The notes: generated by a model from the letters alone, not told the origin. Shown: positions 54,377-62,755, counted from the first letter of the stretch. The stretch: 64,000 bases of DNA from Tateyamaria sp. ANG-S1 (GCF_000814025.1 NZ_JWLL01000009.1:124001-188000); one strand, 5' to 3'. Translations and numbers: made by a program.

Positions 54377-55381
54377 TCAAAGAGCGCGTGCTAGTCTGAC
54401 GGCCGCATAGGTATCTCCACGCGCGCGTCGCAAGCCCAAAATCGGAATATTTTCCAAGCTGCGCGAAAGAGTTGCGTCACTTGATCGACCCACATCCAGA
54501 AACTCTAGCCAAGCTGGACGGACATAGCCTTGGCAGTCAACCAAAGCTTGCCGAAGAACGTCATCATTTAAGCTAAGCATGGACAACGTGCCTCCTTTTG
54601 GCGCCGTCGCATCAAAGGCGCAGACAACAATCGCGCTTAACGCACCGCTTAGAATGATCCGCTCAGGCAGCAACGAGGCAACCTCCGACAGATATATGCG
54701 CGTCTTTCCGTCATCCCCATAGCCGCGCCCGATACTTGCCACCAAGCCGCGTAGTTCAGCGTGCTGCTGGACCGTTCCGAAGCCGATCCGCAGCGTCTCT
54801 GGCAGCGCGACAACCTGAGCGGGAGTCCCGGCCTTTAGCAGAACATGGTCATTGGCAACAAACGACCAATTCTGGGAAAGAACAAAATCCATACAAAGGC
54901 TTGTTTTACCTGCACCTTTGGGGCCGACGAAGGCAACAATCTGCCCGTCGTGAAACACTGCCGAAGCATGCAATTCTCCCCCACCCGCGGCCAGTATACG
55001 AGCCTTAAGCGTAGTTGAGATCACCCGGTAAAGCGCCACAAATGCAGGCAATGGCCCCGCAGGTAGTGACAAGGTGATCCGGGTCGGTGACCTACAGGTC
55101 ATCGTCATCGACTGGCAACCCCAGGTCGGGACTTCCCGCTGCAGGCGCTTGCCGAAGATCGCATTTTCGCCAATGCCGAACATTGGTTCGGTTCCTGGCT
55201 CCCAAACGTCGGGCGCCTCGCTGACAGAGAGTTCAATCGTCAAATCTGCGACCCGGTCGGTTTGCTGCGCCCAGGAGTTTTCGGTTTCCTGCTGGATGAA
55301 AGCGACAAGCTCAGGGTCTGCATTCGATACATCGAACCGCAGGCCGCCAACTTCGAATGGTACTACCGCTGTATGGCTCAT
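54377..55381 (-). CDS. HPr-kinase-like peptide/protein kinase
   Basis: 334 residues from the ATG at 55381, overlapping the methyltransferase stop by 4 bp. The N-terminal 120 residues are a HprK-related accessory domain (VPFEVGGLRFDVSNADPELV). The C-terminal domain has an HprK-type P-loop (IVAFVGPKGAGKTSLCMDFV) followed by FVANDHVLLKAG, corresponding to the conserved acidic/His part of HPr kinases. Relatives phosphorylate serine residues of RiPP precursors such as the C-terminal Ser of some lasso peptides. Here the polyserine peptide at 59.7 kb is the obvious candidate substrate. Last gene of the five-gene leftward operon. Confidence 0.8.
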   Translation of the reverse strand: MSHTAVVPFEVGGLRFDVSNADPELVAFIQQETENSWAQQTDRVADLTIELSVSEAPDVWEPGTEPMFGIGENAIFGKRLQREVPTWGCQSMTMTCRSPTRITLSLPAGPLPAFVALYRVISTTLKARILAAGGGELHASAVFHDGQIVAFVGPKGAGKTSLCMDFVLSQNWSFVANDHVLLKAGTPAQVVALPETLRIGFGTVQQHAELRGLVASIGRGYGDDGKTRIYLSEVASLLPERIILSGALSAIVVCAFDATAPKGGTLSMLSLNDDVLRQALVDCQGYVRPAWLEFLDVGRSSDATLSRSLENIPILGLRRARGDTYAAVRLARAL

Positions 55382-56139
55382 TTTTCGAAAACCAGATGTA
55401 GAAAGGCAGGCGCAACATTGCGCCAACGCCGCAGATGCCCATTCTGCGCTACGGCTTCGGCACTAGGTACAGGTTCATGCAGTGCACTAAGCCTGAGACC
55501 TGCGGACAGAAAAGGTCGCAGGGTGTCTTCCAGCGTCCGCTCCTGCCGCTTAACCGAAAATCCGGCACGACCCGCTTCCCGCGCTGTCTGAAACCTGACC
55601 ACGCCGGGCACATCAGACCGAGAGGAATATCGAAAAAGATTGATAGCATGTGCCCCGTCGCACTTGGCCCATTCCATTCCGCCATGACTGAAACATGGGT
55701 GCAGCAGAGCCAAACATAGACGACCGCCTGGCCGCAAAGCGCGCTCTGCACCAAAAGCGACCGGCTCGAGACGTCGTGTGCTCATTAGCAGCATGAAGCC
55801 TACGATCAGATCCGCGCTTTCGCGCTGCTGCAACGCAAACGGCGCGTCCGCACACACGACATCGTATCGAATGTTTGGTGCGGCGTTTTCTCTTTGCGCC
55901 GACACTATCATTTTGCGCGATGTATCCAGCCCGGTGACCCGAGAGGCGTGGGTTGCAAGACGGCGGGTCATCGCTCCGTTCCCGCATCCCAAGTCAATCA
56001 CATCACGGCCATCAAGCGGACCCAGCAGGTCTACGAATGCAGGCCAGTTGTACTCCTCGCGGACCCTATCAAACCCCGCGTTGAGCTGTCTGCTCCAGTC
56101 GTCTGCGGCAGTATCCCAGTCTGTTGAATCTGCGCACAT
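55378..56139 (-). CDS. SAM-dependent methyltransferase, class I
   Basis: 253 residues from the ATG at 56139, which overlaps the glycosyltransferase stop by one base (TAATG). Motif I VIDLGCGNGAMTRRLA, acidic post-I VTGLDTSRKMI, and VVCADAPFALQQRESADLIV are the standard SAM fold. The C-terminal third (RALRPGGRLCLALLHPCFSH; GFSVKRQERTLEDTLRPFLS) resembles UbiE/MerR-type small-molecule methyltransferases. In this operon it may methylate a sugar, phosphate or carboxyl group of the product. Confidence 0.87.
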   Translation of the reverse strand: MCADSTDWDTAADDWSRQLNAGFDRVREEYNWPAFVDLLGPLDGRDVIDLGCGNGAMTRRLATHASRVTGLDTSRKMIVSAQRENAAPNIRYDVVCADAPFALQQRESADLIVGFMLLMSTRRLEPVAFGAERALRPGGRLCLALLHPCFSHGGMEWAKCDGAHAINLFRYSSRSDVPGVVRFQTAREAGRAGFSVKRQERTLEDTLRPFLSAGLRLSALHEPVPSAEAVAQNGHLRRWRNVAPAFLHLVFEK

Positions 56140-56945
56140 TAAAGCTGTCCAGCCGCCACTTGATAGGATGCCTTCCACAGCACATCCGCTTCGGACAATG
56201 GGGTATGCAGATGCCATGGCTTTGGCCGCTTCTCCTCGCGCCCTGCCCAGTGCACCAGACGAATGAATGGCCTTAGCGCCTGGAAGTCTTTGTCATCGTC
56301 CAGTTCCGGATGACCGGCGATATACATGAAGTTGTAAATCTCCGGTAAGGTCTCTACCCGAAGGTCCGAATGGCACTCGAGATATGCATTGATCAAGGGT
56401 TGATCCGCCCAATACCCTCCCGCATCGCTGTCGAGACGCAGCATCTCGTCCGCAACGCTCTCTGACAAAAGCCGCGAACCAATAACCATTAGTCCCGAGT
56501 TGAAGTGCCCAGCCTTTGGCCTTCGACAAGGCACCGCCGCAAAGTCACAGTCAAGAAACAGCAGCTCGCTCAGATCTCCTAGGCAAAGCGTATCGCTGTC
56601 CAAGTAGATTACCCGTTCGACATCTGTCTGGCGGAAGCTTTCCAGAGCAAGGAAGGCAGGCCTGTGCTTATCCGCTTCCAAAGCCTCGTCATAGGCGTCG
56701 CGCCAAAGGCAGTCGACGAAAGTGACGTTTTCATGCCGCGTCAAAATGCGCGCGCGCGCGTCGTCACTCACGCGTGCGTGATCCTGATTCTGCAAGATTC
56801 GGACAGGCAATTGCGAGAAGCCTGACATCTTAGCACCAAGCGAGTGAAGCAATGTCTCGAGGCCAGGTAAAAACCGGTCGTCGCATACGGTGCAGATCGC
56901 TGCGCGTGGGGTTCGAATGCCAAGCGGGCGCATTGTGTCGATCAT
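56139..56945 (-). CDS. Glycosyltransferase, GT8-like
   Basis: 268 residues. GT-A fold with DxD at VIYLDSDTLCLGDLSELLF, AAVPCRRPK, and HFNSGLMVIGSRL, the GT8 (LPS galactosyltransferase/glycogenin-like) set. WADQPLINAYLE and LVHWAGREEKRPKPWH complete the family end (HxxGxxKPW-like, here HWAGREEKRPKPW). Retaining transfer of a sugar from a nucleotide sugar is expected. ATGA overlap with the upstream ATP-grasp gene. In context it may glycosylate the modified serine peptide. Confidence 0.85.
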   Translation of the reverse strand: MIDTMRPLGIRTPRAAICTVCDDRFLPGLETLLHSLGAKMSGFSQLPVRILQNQDHARVSDDARARILTRHENVTFVDCLWRDAYDEALEADKHRPAFLALESFRQTDVERVIYLDSDTLCLGDLSELLFLDCDFAAVPCRRPKAGHFNSGLMVIGSRLLSESVADEMLRLDSDAGGYWADQPLINAYLECHSDLRVETLPEIYNFMYIAGHPELDDDKDFQALRPFIRLVHWAGREEKRPKPWHLHTPLSEADVLWKASYQVAAGQL

Positions 56946-57739
56946 GACGGCTGTACCAATGGTGTTGTAACAGGACGCGATTGAAGCAGAGTTAGGTATT
57001 CCTCACCGGTCCGTGTGTCATCGGCGAAAGCGAACTCTATGTCGTGCCGCAGCCCGAATTCCGCATCATGGCGCAGGGCCACCTCCAGAAGCGCATCGAT
57101 ACGTCGAGGGGGCAGTATGCGGCCATCCTCACCTGAAACCATCCGTGCACCTGTAAGACGGTCGACCACCGTCTTGACCATCGCGTAACCATCTACAACC
57201 TGCCGACACGCACCATATGCGGCCTCGATCCGGACTTGCGACGGGTCACCTGTCAATGGATCGCAGGTAAACAACACTCCAGAAACAGTTGGATGAATCA
57301 TTTCTTGCAAAATCACCGTACCTTCGCTGTCGTCGTTCGGTGGGCTGGCAGCGCGTTTGCGATAGGAACGAAGACTGTCGCATCTAAGACTGTCAGCCAC
57401 CCTACGCATTGCGCGCAGTATTGCGCGTCGGCCGGTGACATTGAGAAGGCTTAGGCCAAGTCCCGCACCCGCCGCCCCTGCGGTATCCTCAAGCACCGAA
57501 CTCGATCGGACAGCCAGGGGCGCAGAGTTCATCCTATCCGATATGAAAGCTTCGGCGGCGCGACCCAGATTATCCTCGCGGGCAGCCGCCACATCATCGG
57601 TAGGTACAATCGCGAAATCCGGTGTGGTAAATCCGCGATGCCGCAGTGCCAGGAGGCCTGCGGCTTTTCCGCCCAAAGTGCGCCAGCAAGAAGTCCGCTG
57701 AGCAAAGTAACAATCAGAGATGGCAACAGTCTGGTGCAT
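56942..57739 (-). CDS. PEP-synthase/rifampin-phosphotransferase-type ATP-grasp subunit
   Basis: 265 residues forming only the PPDK_N ATP-binding domain: TLGGKAAGLLALRHRGFTTP with the nucleotide Lys, LAVRSSSVLEDTAGAAGAG, VILQEMIHPTVSGVLFTCDP and EYLTLLQSRPVT. The swivelling phospho-His domain is on the separate upstream gene (6 bp gap). In rifampin phosphotransferase both are one chain: ATP phosphorylates the His, which then passes the phosphate to a hydroxyl. So this is half of a split dikinase. Confidence 0.85.
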   Translation of the reverse strand: MHQTVAISDCYFAQRTSCWRTLGGKAAGLLALRHRGFTTPDFAIVPTDDVAAAREDNLGRAAEAFISDRMNSAPLAVRSSSVLEDTAGAAGAGLGLSLLNVTGRRAILRAMRRVADSLRCDSLRSYRKRAASPPNDDSEGTVILQEMIHPTVSGVLFTCDPLTGDPSQVRIEAAYGACRQVVDGYAMVKTVVDRLTGARMVSGEDGRILPPRRIDALLEVALRHDAEFGLRHDIEFAFADDTRTGEEYLTLLQSRPVTTPLVQPS

Positions 57740-57745
57740 TGCCGT

Positions 57746-59566
57746 TCAGTCCTTCTTGTCCAATAGGTTGATTCTTCCTGTCTTGCCGTCGATCTCCACC
57801 ATTTCGCTGGGTTGAAACCTGGTCATCGCGTCCGGTACACCAATCACTGCGGGCTTGCCGAACTCACGGCACAGGATCGCGGCATGGGACAGCACGCCCC
57901 CGTACTCACAGATTACGCCTCCAATGCCCGACAGGCTGACGCACCAGGACGGCGGCAAAATACTGCAAACGACTATAGCGCCTTCGGGCGCGTGGCTGAG
58001 ATCTTCAGCACACGTGGCAAAGTAAAGCGGCCCGCGCACAACACCAATCGAAGCTCCTTGTCCGCAGATCGTGCCCCCGCGTTCTGAAACTTGTCTCGCC
58101 GCAGCGACATTTTTATCTGTGATACCGAACAGGCAGATCAGTATGGGGTCGCTGATATGATCCGGTACGTCGCCGAGGAAGCGTTCCGGCGGACGCGCTG
58201 CCTCGTAGCGCGCCATTGCGCTGCGAGCGCGATCCAGTCGGTCTGTCCAGTATTGCGGCCGAGCACTTTTCGTTCCAGCCGCCCAATCAGCAGCTACTTC
58301 ATACAGCATTTCACCTAGAGACCAACGATCCAATAGAACGATATCATCAACCGAATCCAACCATCCCAAATCGTGCAAGACCCTCCCCAAGGCCCGCAGA
58401 CGTCGCCAAAACACAGCCTGAAAACGATGCTCAATGTATAGGTTGTGGTTCTCCAGATACGGCGTCACCCGCCGCGCGCGATCATAGGCGGCCTCAAAGC
58501 GCGTTCGCATCTCTGAATTGTCGATCAGCGAAAGGCTGCGCGACAAGATCTCTGCCGGGTCAGGTTCCTGTTTGTCTAACTTTGGCCCCCGGCGAAGCGC
58601 GTCCTTTATTCGGTCCAGAATGATCGACGGGTGGTCATTCCAGACCTTGTCGAAATACGAAAAGCCGATGCCGTCAGAATAGTCGAACCAATCCGCCCGC
58701 GCTGCATCAAGCTCGGCGCACCAAAGGCCGGTGTTCCGGTCTTCCTCACCGCGGACGGCAATCGCCTCAAGGCTTTCCGCTTTCAGCACCTTATCAACAA
58801 GCTCCAAGCGCTCCGCCAAACGCGCAAGAGCGTCGATTTGCCGTTGCGGCTCGTAAAGCTCCAGATCTCCACAACGGAGCAACGTATTGACTGTGGCTGG
58901 ATCGGCCGACGGAAACGCTTGCTCAAACACTTCGGAAAACTGCAACAACGCTAGATAGCCGATGTTGAGCAATTCGAAATGGTACTGGTATGCTTGGAAC
59001 AGCCCCTCCACTAACTTGGACAGAAATTGGCAAAGATCGTGTCCTGACGATAGGCCACCTCCATCAAGTGCCCGGCCCTCATTTTCCAAGTCGTCAAGCC
59101 TTGGCAACGGTAAATGATTGAGCGACGCAATGAGGCTATTCACTTTCAGGCGCCAGTTGCTCTCGTAGTCCTCAAAACGCTCAAACATATGCGCGGTGCG
59201 TTTTTCGAAAACGGGTGCCCGCCGGTCAGCTTCTGCCGCATGCGGCGGCGCGACCGGTGAGAAATAGACGCGCCCGTGGTGCACGCGGATGTCGAGGCCG
59301 TTGGACATAGGAAAGGCCAGCATCCGTGTATTGACCTGCCCCAGACCAAGTTTGATCGCCTCCGGCACGATTGCTTCGAATGGGTAGATGGGACGAGGGT
59401 GATGTACATCTTCGCGGAACCAAAAGACGTCCGCATCAATACCTTCGAGATCGAGATTCAGATGTCGTGTGTATACGTCGTCAAATGACCGCGACCACGT
59501 CCCGGAGCTTTGTGAGGTGAAGATCGCATTTTTGTTTGTCTGAGCCATGGCCTCACCATGGCGCAT
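57746..59566 (-). CDS. Substrate-binding plus phospho-histidine subunit of a split dikinase
   Basis: 606 residues (600 from the alternative ATG at 59548). Residues 1-500 form a helical region without close known domain, comparable in position to the drug-binding domain of rifampin phosphotransferase. The C-terminal 90 residues are the PEP-utilising mobile domain: IVVCSILPPSWCVSLSGIGG and YGGVLSHAAILCREFGKPAV with the phospho-acceptor His at about 561. The partner ATP-grasp subunit is encoded 6 bp downstream. First gene of the leftward operon, divergent from the polyserine precursor. Its specific substrate is not known; a serine-rich peptide or a sugar are candidates. Confidence 0.82.
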   Translation of the reverse strand: MRHGEAMAQTNKNAIFTSQSSGTWSRSFDDVYTRHLNLDLEGIDADVFWFREDVHHPRPIYPFEAIVPEAIKLGLGQVNTRMLAFPMSNGLDIRVHHGRVYFSPVAPPHAAEADRRAPVFEKRTAHMFERFEDYESNWRLKVNSLIASLNHLPLPRLDDLENEGRALDGGGLSSGHDLCQFLSKLVEGLFQAYQYHFELLNIGYLALLQFSEVFEQAFPSADPATVNTLLRCGDLELYEPQRQIDALARLAERLELVDKVLKAESLEAIAVRGEEDRNTGLWCAELDAARADWFDYSDGIGFSYFDKVWNDHPSIILDRIKDALRRGPKLDKQEPDPAEILSRSLSLIDNSEMRTRFEAAYDRARRVTPYLENHNLYIEHRFQAVFWRRLRALGRVLHDLGWLDSVDDIVLLDRWSLGEMLYEVAADWAAGTKSARPQYWTDRLDRARSAMARYEAARPPERFLGDVPDHISDPILICLFGITDKNVAAARQVSERGGTICGQGASIGVVRGPLYFATCAEDLSHAPEGAIVVCSILPPSWCVSLSGIGGVICEYGGVLSHAAILCREFGKPAVIGVPDAMTRFQPSEMVEIDGKTGRINLLDKKD

Positions 59567-59747
59567 CCCATCTGGTAGCGGATTGGCAATAGTGCTGCGG
59601 CTGCAAAATCGGCGTCAGATCGCGCATCGTTGAATTGCGCGTTGGCCGATAACTGCGCATTGGGTGGCCCTCGGGACAAGCCTAGTGACAGCCGAAAACC
59701 TAGCCCGTTCTCTGACTGAGAAACCGAAATTGCAAAAGGATGAAAAA

Positions 59748-59951
59748 ATGAAACAAACCAGTTTTGTAGCGGTCGGCCTTGGGCTTGTCGCGGGAGGTCT
59801 GACGTATGCTGACACGGCGCCATTGCAGTCGTTGTCCACGGTTGACATCGCACCGGATGCGTCTTCTGAAGCACCACTTCTGAAAACCGAGGAACGCATC
59901 TATATCGTTGCTTCTGCCTCCTCCTCCTCTTCTTCCTCGTCGTTCGCATAG
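59748..59951 (+). CDS. Polyserine-tailed precursor peptide (candidate RiPP substrate)
   Basis: 67 residues, ATG with AAGGA 7 bases upstream (an earlier in-frame start is not supported). Residues 1-21 look like a Sec signal peptide (MKQTSFVAVGLGLVAGGLTYA). A short acidic spacer follows and the peptide ends in VASA, eight serines (58-65), Phe, Ala. The eight Ser codons are mixed (four TCC, two TCT, two TCG), so the run is kept by selection rather than by repeat slippage. It sits between two divergent groups of genes for a kinase, split dikinase, glycosyl-, methyl- and nucleotidyltransferases. Best reading: leader peptide plus a core that is phosphorylated and further decorated. No cysteine. Confidence 0.75.
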   Translation: MKQTSFVAVGLGLVAGGLTYADTAPLQSLSTVDIAPDASSEAPLLKTEERIYIVASASSSSSSSSFA

Positions 59952-59969
59952 CTTGCATCTGGCAAAAAA

Positions 59970-59998
59970 GTGTCGGGCCTGGATTGGCCCGACGCACT
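59970..59998. terminator. Hairpin between precursor and nucleotidyltransferase genes
   Basis: GTCGGGCC (59972-59979) and GGCCCGAC (59986-59993) form a perfect 8-bp stem with a 6-base loop, 20 bases past the precursor stop. On the plus strand only GTTTG follows, so termination would be partial; on the minus strand it is followed by CTTTTTT, a proper terminator. A partly terminating hairpin right after a precursor gene is common in peptide clusters and keeps the peptide in excess. Confidence 0.65.
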
Positions 59999-60023
59999 GT
60001 TTGACCCGCTTGGGGACTACACA

Positions 60024-61016
60024 ATGGCTCCGCTTTCTCCTCACCTCCCGCTCGCCCTAGAGGCCCTCGGCAGCTGGGCAACCGGCAAAACGCATATCGT
60101 CGAACTCACGGCGTCTGAGCGCGAGGCGATGGCGCGGTGGCGGATAGAGACCGCATTTGAGGATTTGTCAGCTCCGACAGTGTTTCAAACGCTCTATCGA
60201 GAGGTTTTTCAACGTCAGAAAAAGGCGATCGAAGCCGTGCGTGATGATTTGGCGTATTTGGATGTCGCCTCGCGTTACTACAAGGGTGCCGCAGTCATAC
60301 AGACTGTCCTGAAGGGAGAACCCTTCAGCGTCATGCGCGACATCGATATTCTGGTTCCACCTGAGCGGGCTTCACTGGCGCGCGCACTGCTCCTGCGTCA
60401 TGGCTTTGAACAATCGGATTTCGACATAACAAGCAAAAACCTGCGTTCCACTGAGCCGGCCCGTATTGCTGCTTACGAAAGCGGGAGCTACGAGCTATAT
60501 GCGTTCTCGAAGATTGAGCGCTTCAAAGCTCCGCCGGAGCTGGTTCGATGCCCCGATCTATGGCAACGGGCCCCAATCTGGCTCGACAATGACGAGGTGG
60601 TCCTTTTGATCACCGTTGACGTCCACCTAAGAGCAGCGAACGATATTCCGGTAGAACCTCTCTGGACGGGCTCTCCTGATCGACCCTTTGTCGATCCATC
60701 TGTGGAAGCTTGGCTCTTGGCAACGCGCTATTATCTCGATTTGGTCCGCCAGCAGCCTCGCCCCGTGCTGCGGGATCTTTTCTATCTTGCACGCTTGTTT
60801 CCAAAGGCGGACCTTAGTCGCTGCTTGGACTTGGCGACACGCTACGAGACGCTACCGGCACTTTTCTACACCTACGAAACGCTTCGCCAGTTTGGCATGC
60901 CGGGCGCTCCTATGGATGAACGTTGTCTGACCCTTGGAGATCGGCGAAATGACTTTGGTTGGCAGTATGGTCGTCTGTGCGGGCGGCTGGATGGCCCGCC
61001 CGCCTTTGTCGCCTGA
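60024..61016 (+). CDS. Nucleotidyltransferase family protein (NTP_transf_5 type)
   Basis: 330 residues from the ATG at 60024 (GGGGA 7 bases upstream); a GTG at 59970 lies inside the hairpin. The family core is YYKGAAVIQTVLKGEPFSVM followed by RDIDILVPPERASLARALLL and HGFE, i.e. KG(A)xxxxx...RDIDILV with the two catalytic Asp. Members occur in RiPP clusters beside HprK-like kinases and transfer nucleotidyl or glycosyl-phosphate groups to phosphoserine. The C-terminal region is helical. Same direction as the precursor, so normally expressed with it. Confidence 0.84.
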   Translation: MAPLSPHLPLALEALGSWATGKTHIVELTASEREAMARWRIETAFEDLSAPTVFQTLYREVFQRQKKAIEAVRDDLAYLDVASRYYKGAAVIQTVLKGEPFSVMRDIDILVPPERASLARALLLRHGFEQSDFDITSKNLRSTEPARIAAYESGSYELYAFSKIERFKAPPELVRCPDLWQRAPIWLDNDEVVLLITVDVHLRAANDIPVEPLWTGSPDRPFVDPSVEAWLLATRYYLDLVRQQPRPVLRDLFYLARLFPKADLSRCLDLATRYETLPALFYTYETLRQFGMPGAPMDERCLTLGDRRNDFGWQYGRLCGRLDGPPAFVA

Positions 61017-61031
61017 GGCGAAGCAAACGGT

Positions 61032-61625
61032 ATGACACAAACCTTCTATGTAGTTGTCGACATCGAGACGGATGGCCCGGAACCCGGGACACACGCCATG
61101 CGGAACCTTTCGGCTGTCGCGACGGATGACGCTGGTTTCGAAGTAAGTTCTCTCTCATTGAATCTCATTCCGCCGGACCACACTTTGCCAGACCAAGGAA
61201 CGTTGGAATGGTGGCAGACTGAGCAGTCGGAAATCTGGGAACAGATCACAGCAGACCCGATATCTGCCAAAACTGGAATGGAGCGGTTTGAACGCTTTGT
61301 ACGAGATCTGGATGGCCGGCGGCTATTCGTAGGGCACCCGCTGGCTTTTGATGGGCATTGGGTCAGCCACTATATGGAGCAATACCTGGGACAGGGTCTG
61401 ATGGCGTTTCCGGGGACGGATGATCCGCTGTTTTTTGGTGCGGGTATTGATCTTCCGTCTTTTGTGTCGGGTGCGCTAAACATCGACTACGGATTGTGTC
61501 GGCATGGGCGCTACCCGCCTGAGGTTTCCACTGAGCTTCCGCACACACATCATGGGCTGGATGACGCCCGCGGCCACGCAGACGTCCTGCGCAAAACCAT
61601 CGGGATCCTGAGGCATAGAGGGTGA
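61032..61625 (+). CDS. DEDDh 3'-5' exonuclease (DnaQ-like)
   Basis: 197 residues. First acidic pair in YVVVDIETDGPEPG (D10, E12), a middle LFVGHPLAFDGHWVSHYME (Asp of motif II), and the C-terminal HTHHGLDDARGHADVLRK, which supplies the His and Asp of the DEDDh set. It looks catalytically complete but has no polymerase fused. It overlaps the following gene by 4 bp (GTGA), so the two proteins probably act together. Role in the island unclear: nucleic acid, oligonucleotide or nucleotide-conjugate cleavage are possible. Confidence 0.85.
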   Translation: MTQTFYVVVDIETDGPEPGTHAMRNLSAVATDDAGFEVSSLSLNLIPPDHTLPDQGTLEWWQTEQSEIWEQITADPISAKTGMERFERFVRDLDGRRLFVGHPLAFDGHWVSHYMEQYLGQGLMAFPGTDDPLFFGAGIDLPSFVSGALNIDYGLCRHGRYPPEVSTELPHTHHGLDDARGHADVLRKTIGILRHRG

Positions 61626-62755
61626 GCCTGCGCACACAAGTGGGAAGGTTGGCCGAGGCGGTATCGGCGCATTTGGAACGCCCTGTTTCCGAAAAGATGC
61701 TAGCGCGAGCCCTCAAACAACTCGGCATCTCTTCATGCACGCTTCTATGGGAAGCAGACCTTGCTACAACCTGTGGTCCCCACAATGCGACTTCAGAGAG
61801 CGTCCTTGATCTCCCTAAAGTGACACGGTCGATGATCGCAGGTGAGATCATTCCGGCTTCAATAGCAGTGGCTCTCTGCTCCGCGTTGGTAGAGCTTGAA
61901 AATAGTCCGGCAACTGTCGCCATGTGCTCGCTAAAAGGGCTACGCGGTGTCCTGCACCCCGAACAGGATGAAACGGCGACAATTGGCAGAGCGCTTTTCA
62001 GGTATCGCCAAGCCGCCGGCCTGACCGAAGCGGCGCTACATACGGCGCGGGAGGCGGCGAGTATCGGCACTCATCGGATACTCTTTCTTGGCATGGGCCG
62101 TTTCGACTTAGTCGTCACCGAAAAAGAGGCATATGCTTGTAGGAACGCCTTGGCGTTATGGCCACCGGCGGAGATGATCGCAGCCCAGATGTATTGGAGA
62201 CCGCCTGAGATGGATCGCACACGTCTGTGCCGCGACCCGCGCAACGCCGAGGCACGGTTGCACAAGATAAGGGATCGCAGTTACTTTGCGACCACAGCGC
62301 CCTCCAGCATCAATCTCACAGATCATTGCCTGCCACAGTCCCAATGGCTTACAGGCGCAGCGTTGGATGGCCAGCTGCATGTACGCGACGAGACCGGTCT
62401 AGCGCGCGGGCGCTTGGACATTCGGGGGTGCAGTGCCTTTCTCCGCGGGTGCGGCCCAAAGTTAGCAACTATGCAAACCCGCGGCGCTCTACTTTCCGCG
62501 TTTTTCCGGCAGCGGATTCCGAGAATCTGTGAAGATTGGCCAGACATAGCAGTTCTGTTCAGCGGCACAGACGATGCTATTCTGGAAGGACCATCGTGTG
62601 ACCTTCAGGCTTGTCTGTCAAAGATTTCAAGCGCGGCAAGATCTATATTTGGGATTGAAGCGCATTATTCAGTGGCGCCGATACGGCCAGGCTATCCAGC
62701 GGAGACAGCTCGCGCCGTAGCCAAGGACGCCCGAAATCACGCGCCTTCTGGCTAA
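61622..62755 (+). CDS. Protein with Cas10/GGDEF-like palm domain, function unknown
   Basis: 377 residues from a GTG overlapping the exonuclease stop. Residues 1-255 are not recognisable. Residues 262-377 follow the order of a Cas10/GGDEF palm: first strand with Asp266 (RGRLDIRGCSAFLR), a long helix, the hairpin VLFSGTDDAILEG with Asp317 and Asp318 where Cas10 has GGDD, another helix, then HYSVAPIRPGYP and AKDARNHA matching the S-A-G-I ... K-x-P ... A-K end of those domains. The second Gly of GGDD is Thr. The protein stops just after this segment, close to an IS3 remnant. It may make a nucleotide signal or product, or be an inactive relative. Confidence 0.62.
   Translation: MSLRTQVGRLAEAVSAHLERPVSEKMLARALKQLGISSCTLLWEADLATTCGPHNATSESVLDLPKVTRSMIAGEIIPASIAVALCSALVELENSPATVAMCSLKGLRGVLHPEQDETATIGRALFRYRQAAGLTEAALHTAREAASIGTHRILFLGMGRFDLVVTEKEAYACRNALALWPPAEMIAAQMYWRPPEMDRTRLCRDPRNAEARLHKIRDRSYFATTAPSSINLTDHCLPQSQWLTGAALDGQLHVRDETGLARGRLDIRGCSAFLRGCGPKLATMQTRGALLSAFFRQRIPRICEDWPDIAVLFSGTDDAILEGPSCDLQACLSKISSAARSIFGIEAHYSVAPIRPGYPAETARAVAKDARNHAPSG

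Noticed and set aside
59664-59747. Longer N-terminus for the polyserine peptide (start at 59664)
   Set aside because: The ATG at 59748 has the ribosome site and starts a signal-peptide-like sequence; the extension has neither.
54377-61016. Lasso peptide cluster
   Set aside because: Kinase and nucleotidyltransferase families fit, but no asparagine-synthetase-like cyclase, transglutaminase-like protease or PqqD-like protein is present.
61363-62070. 235-residue antisense frame under the palm-domain gene
   Set aside because: The plus-strand genes have exonuclease and palm motifs and overlapping starts; the antisense translation has none.
61032-62755. Type III CRISPR system
   Set aside because: Only a palm-like domain is seen; no repeats, Csm/Cmr subunits, HD domain or CARF effector occur in the window.
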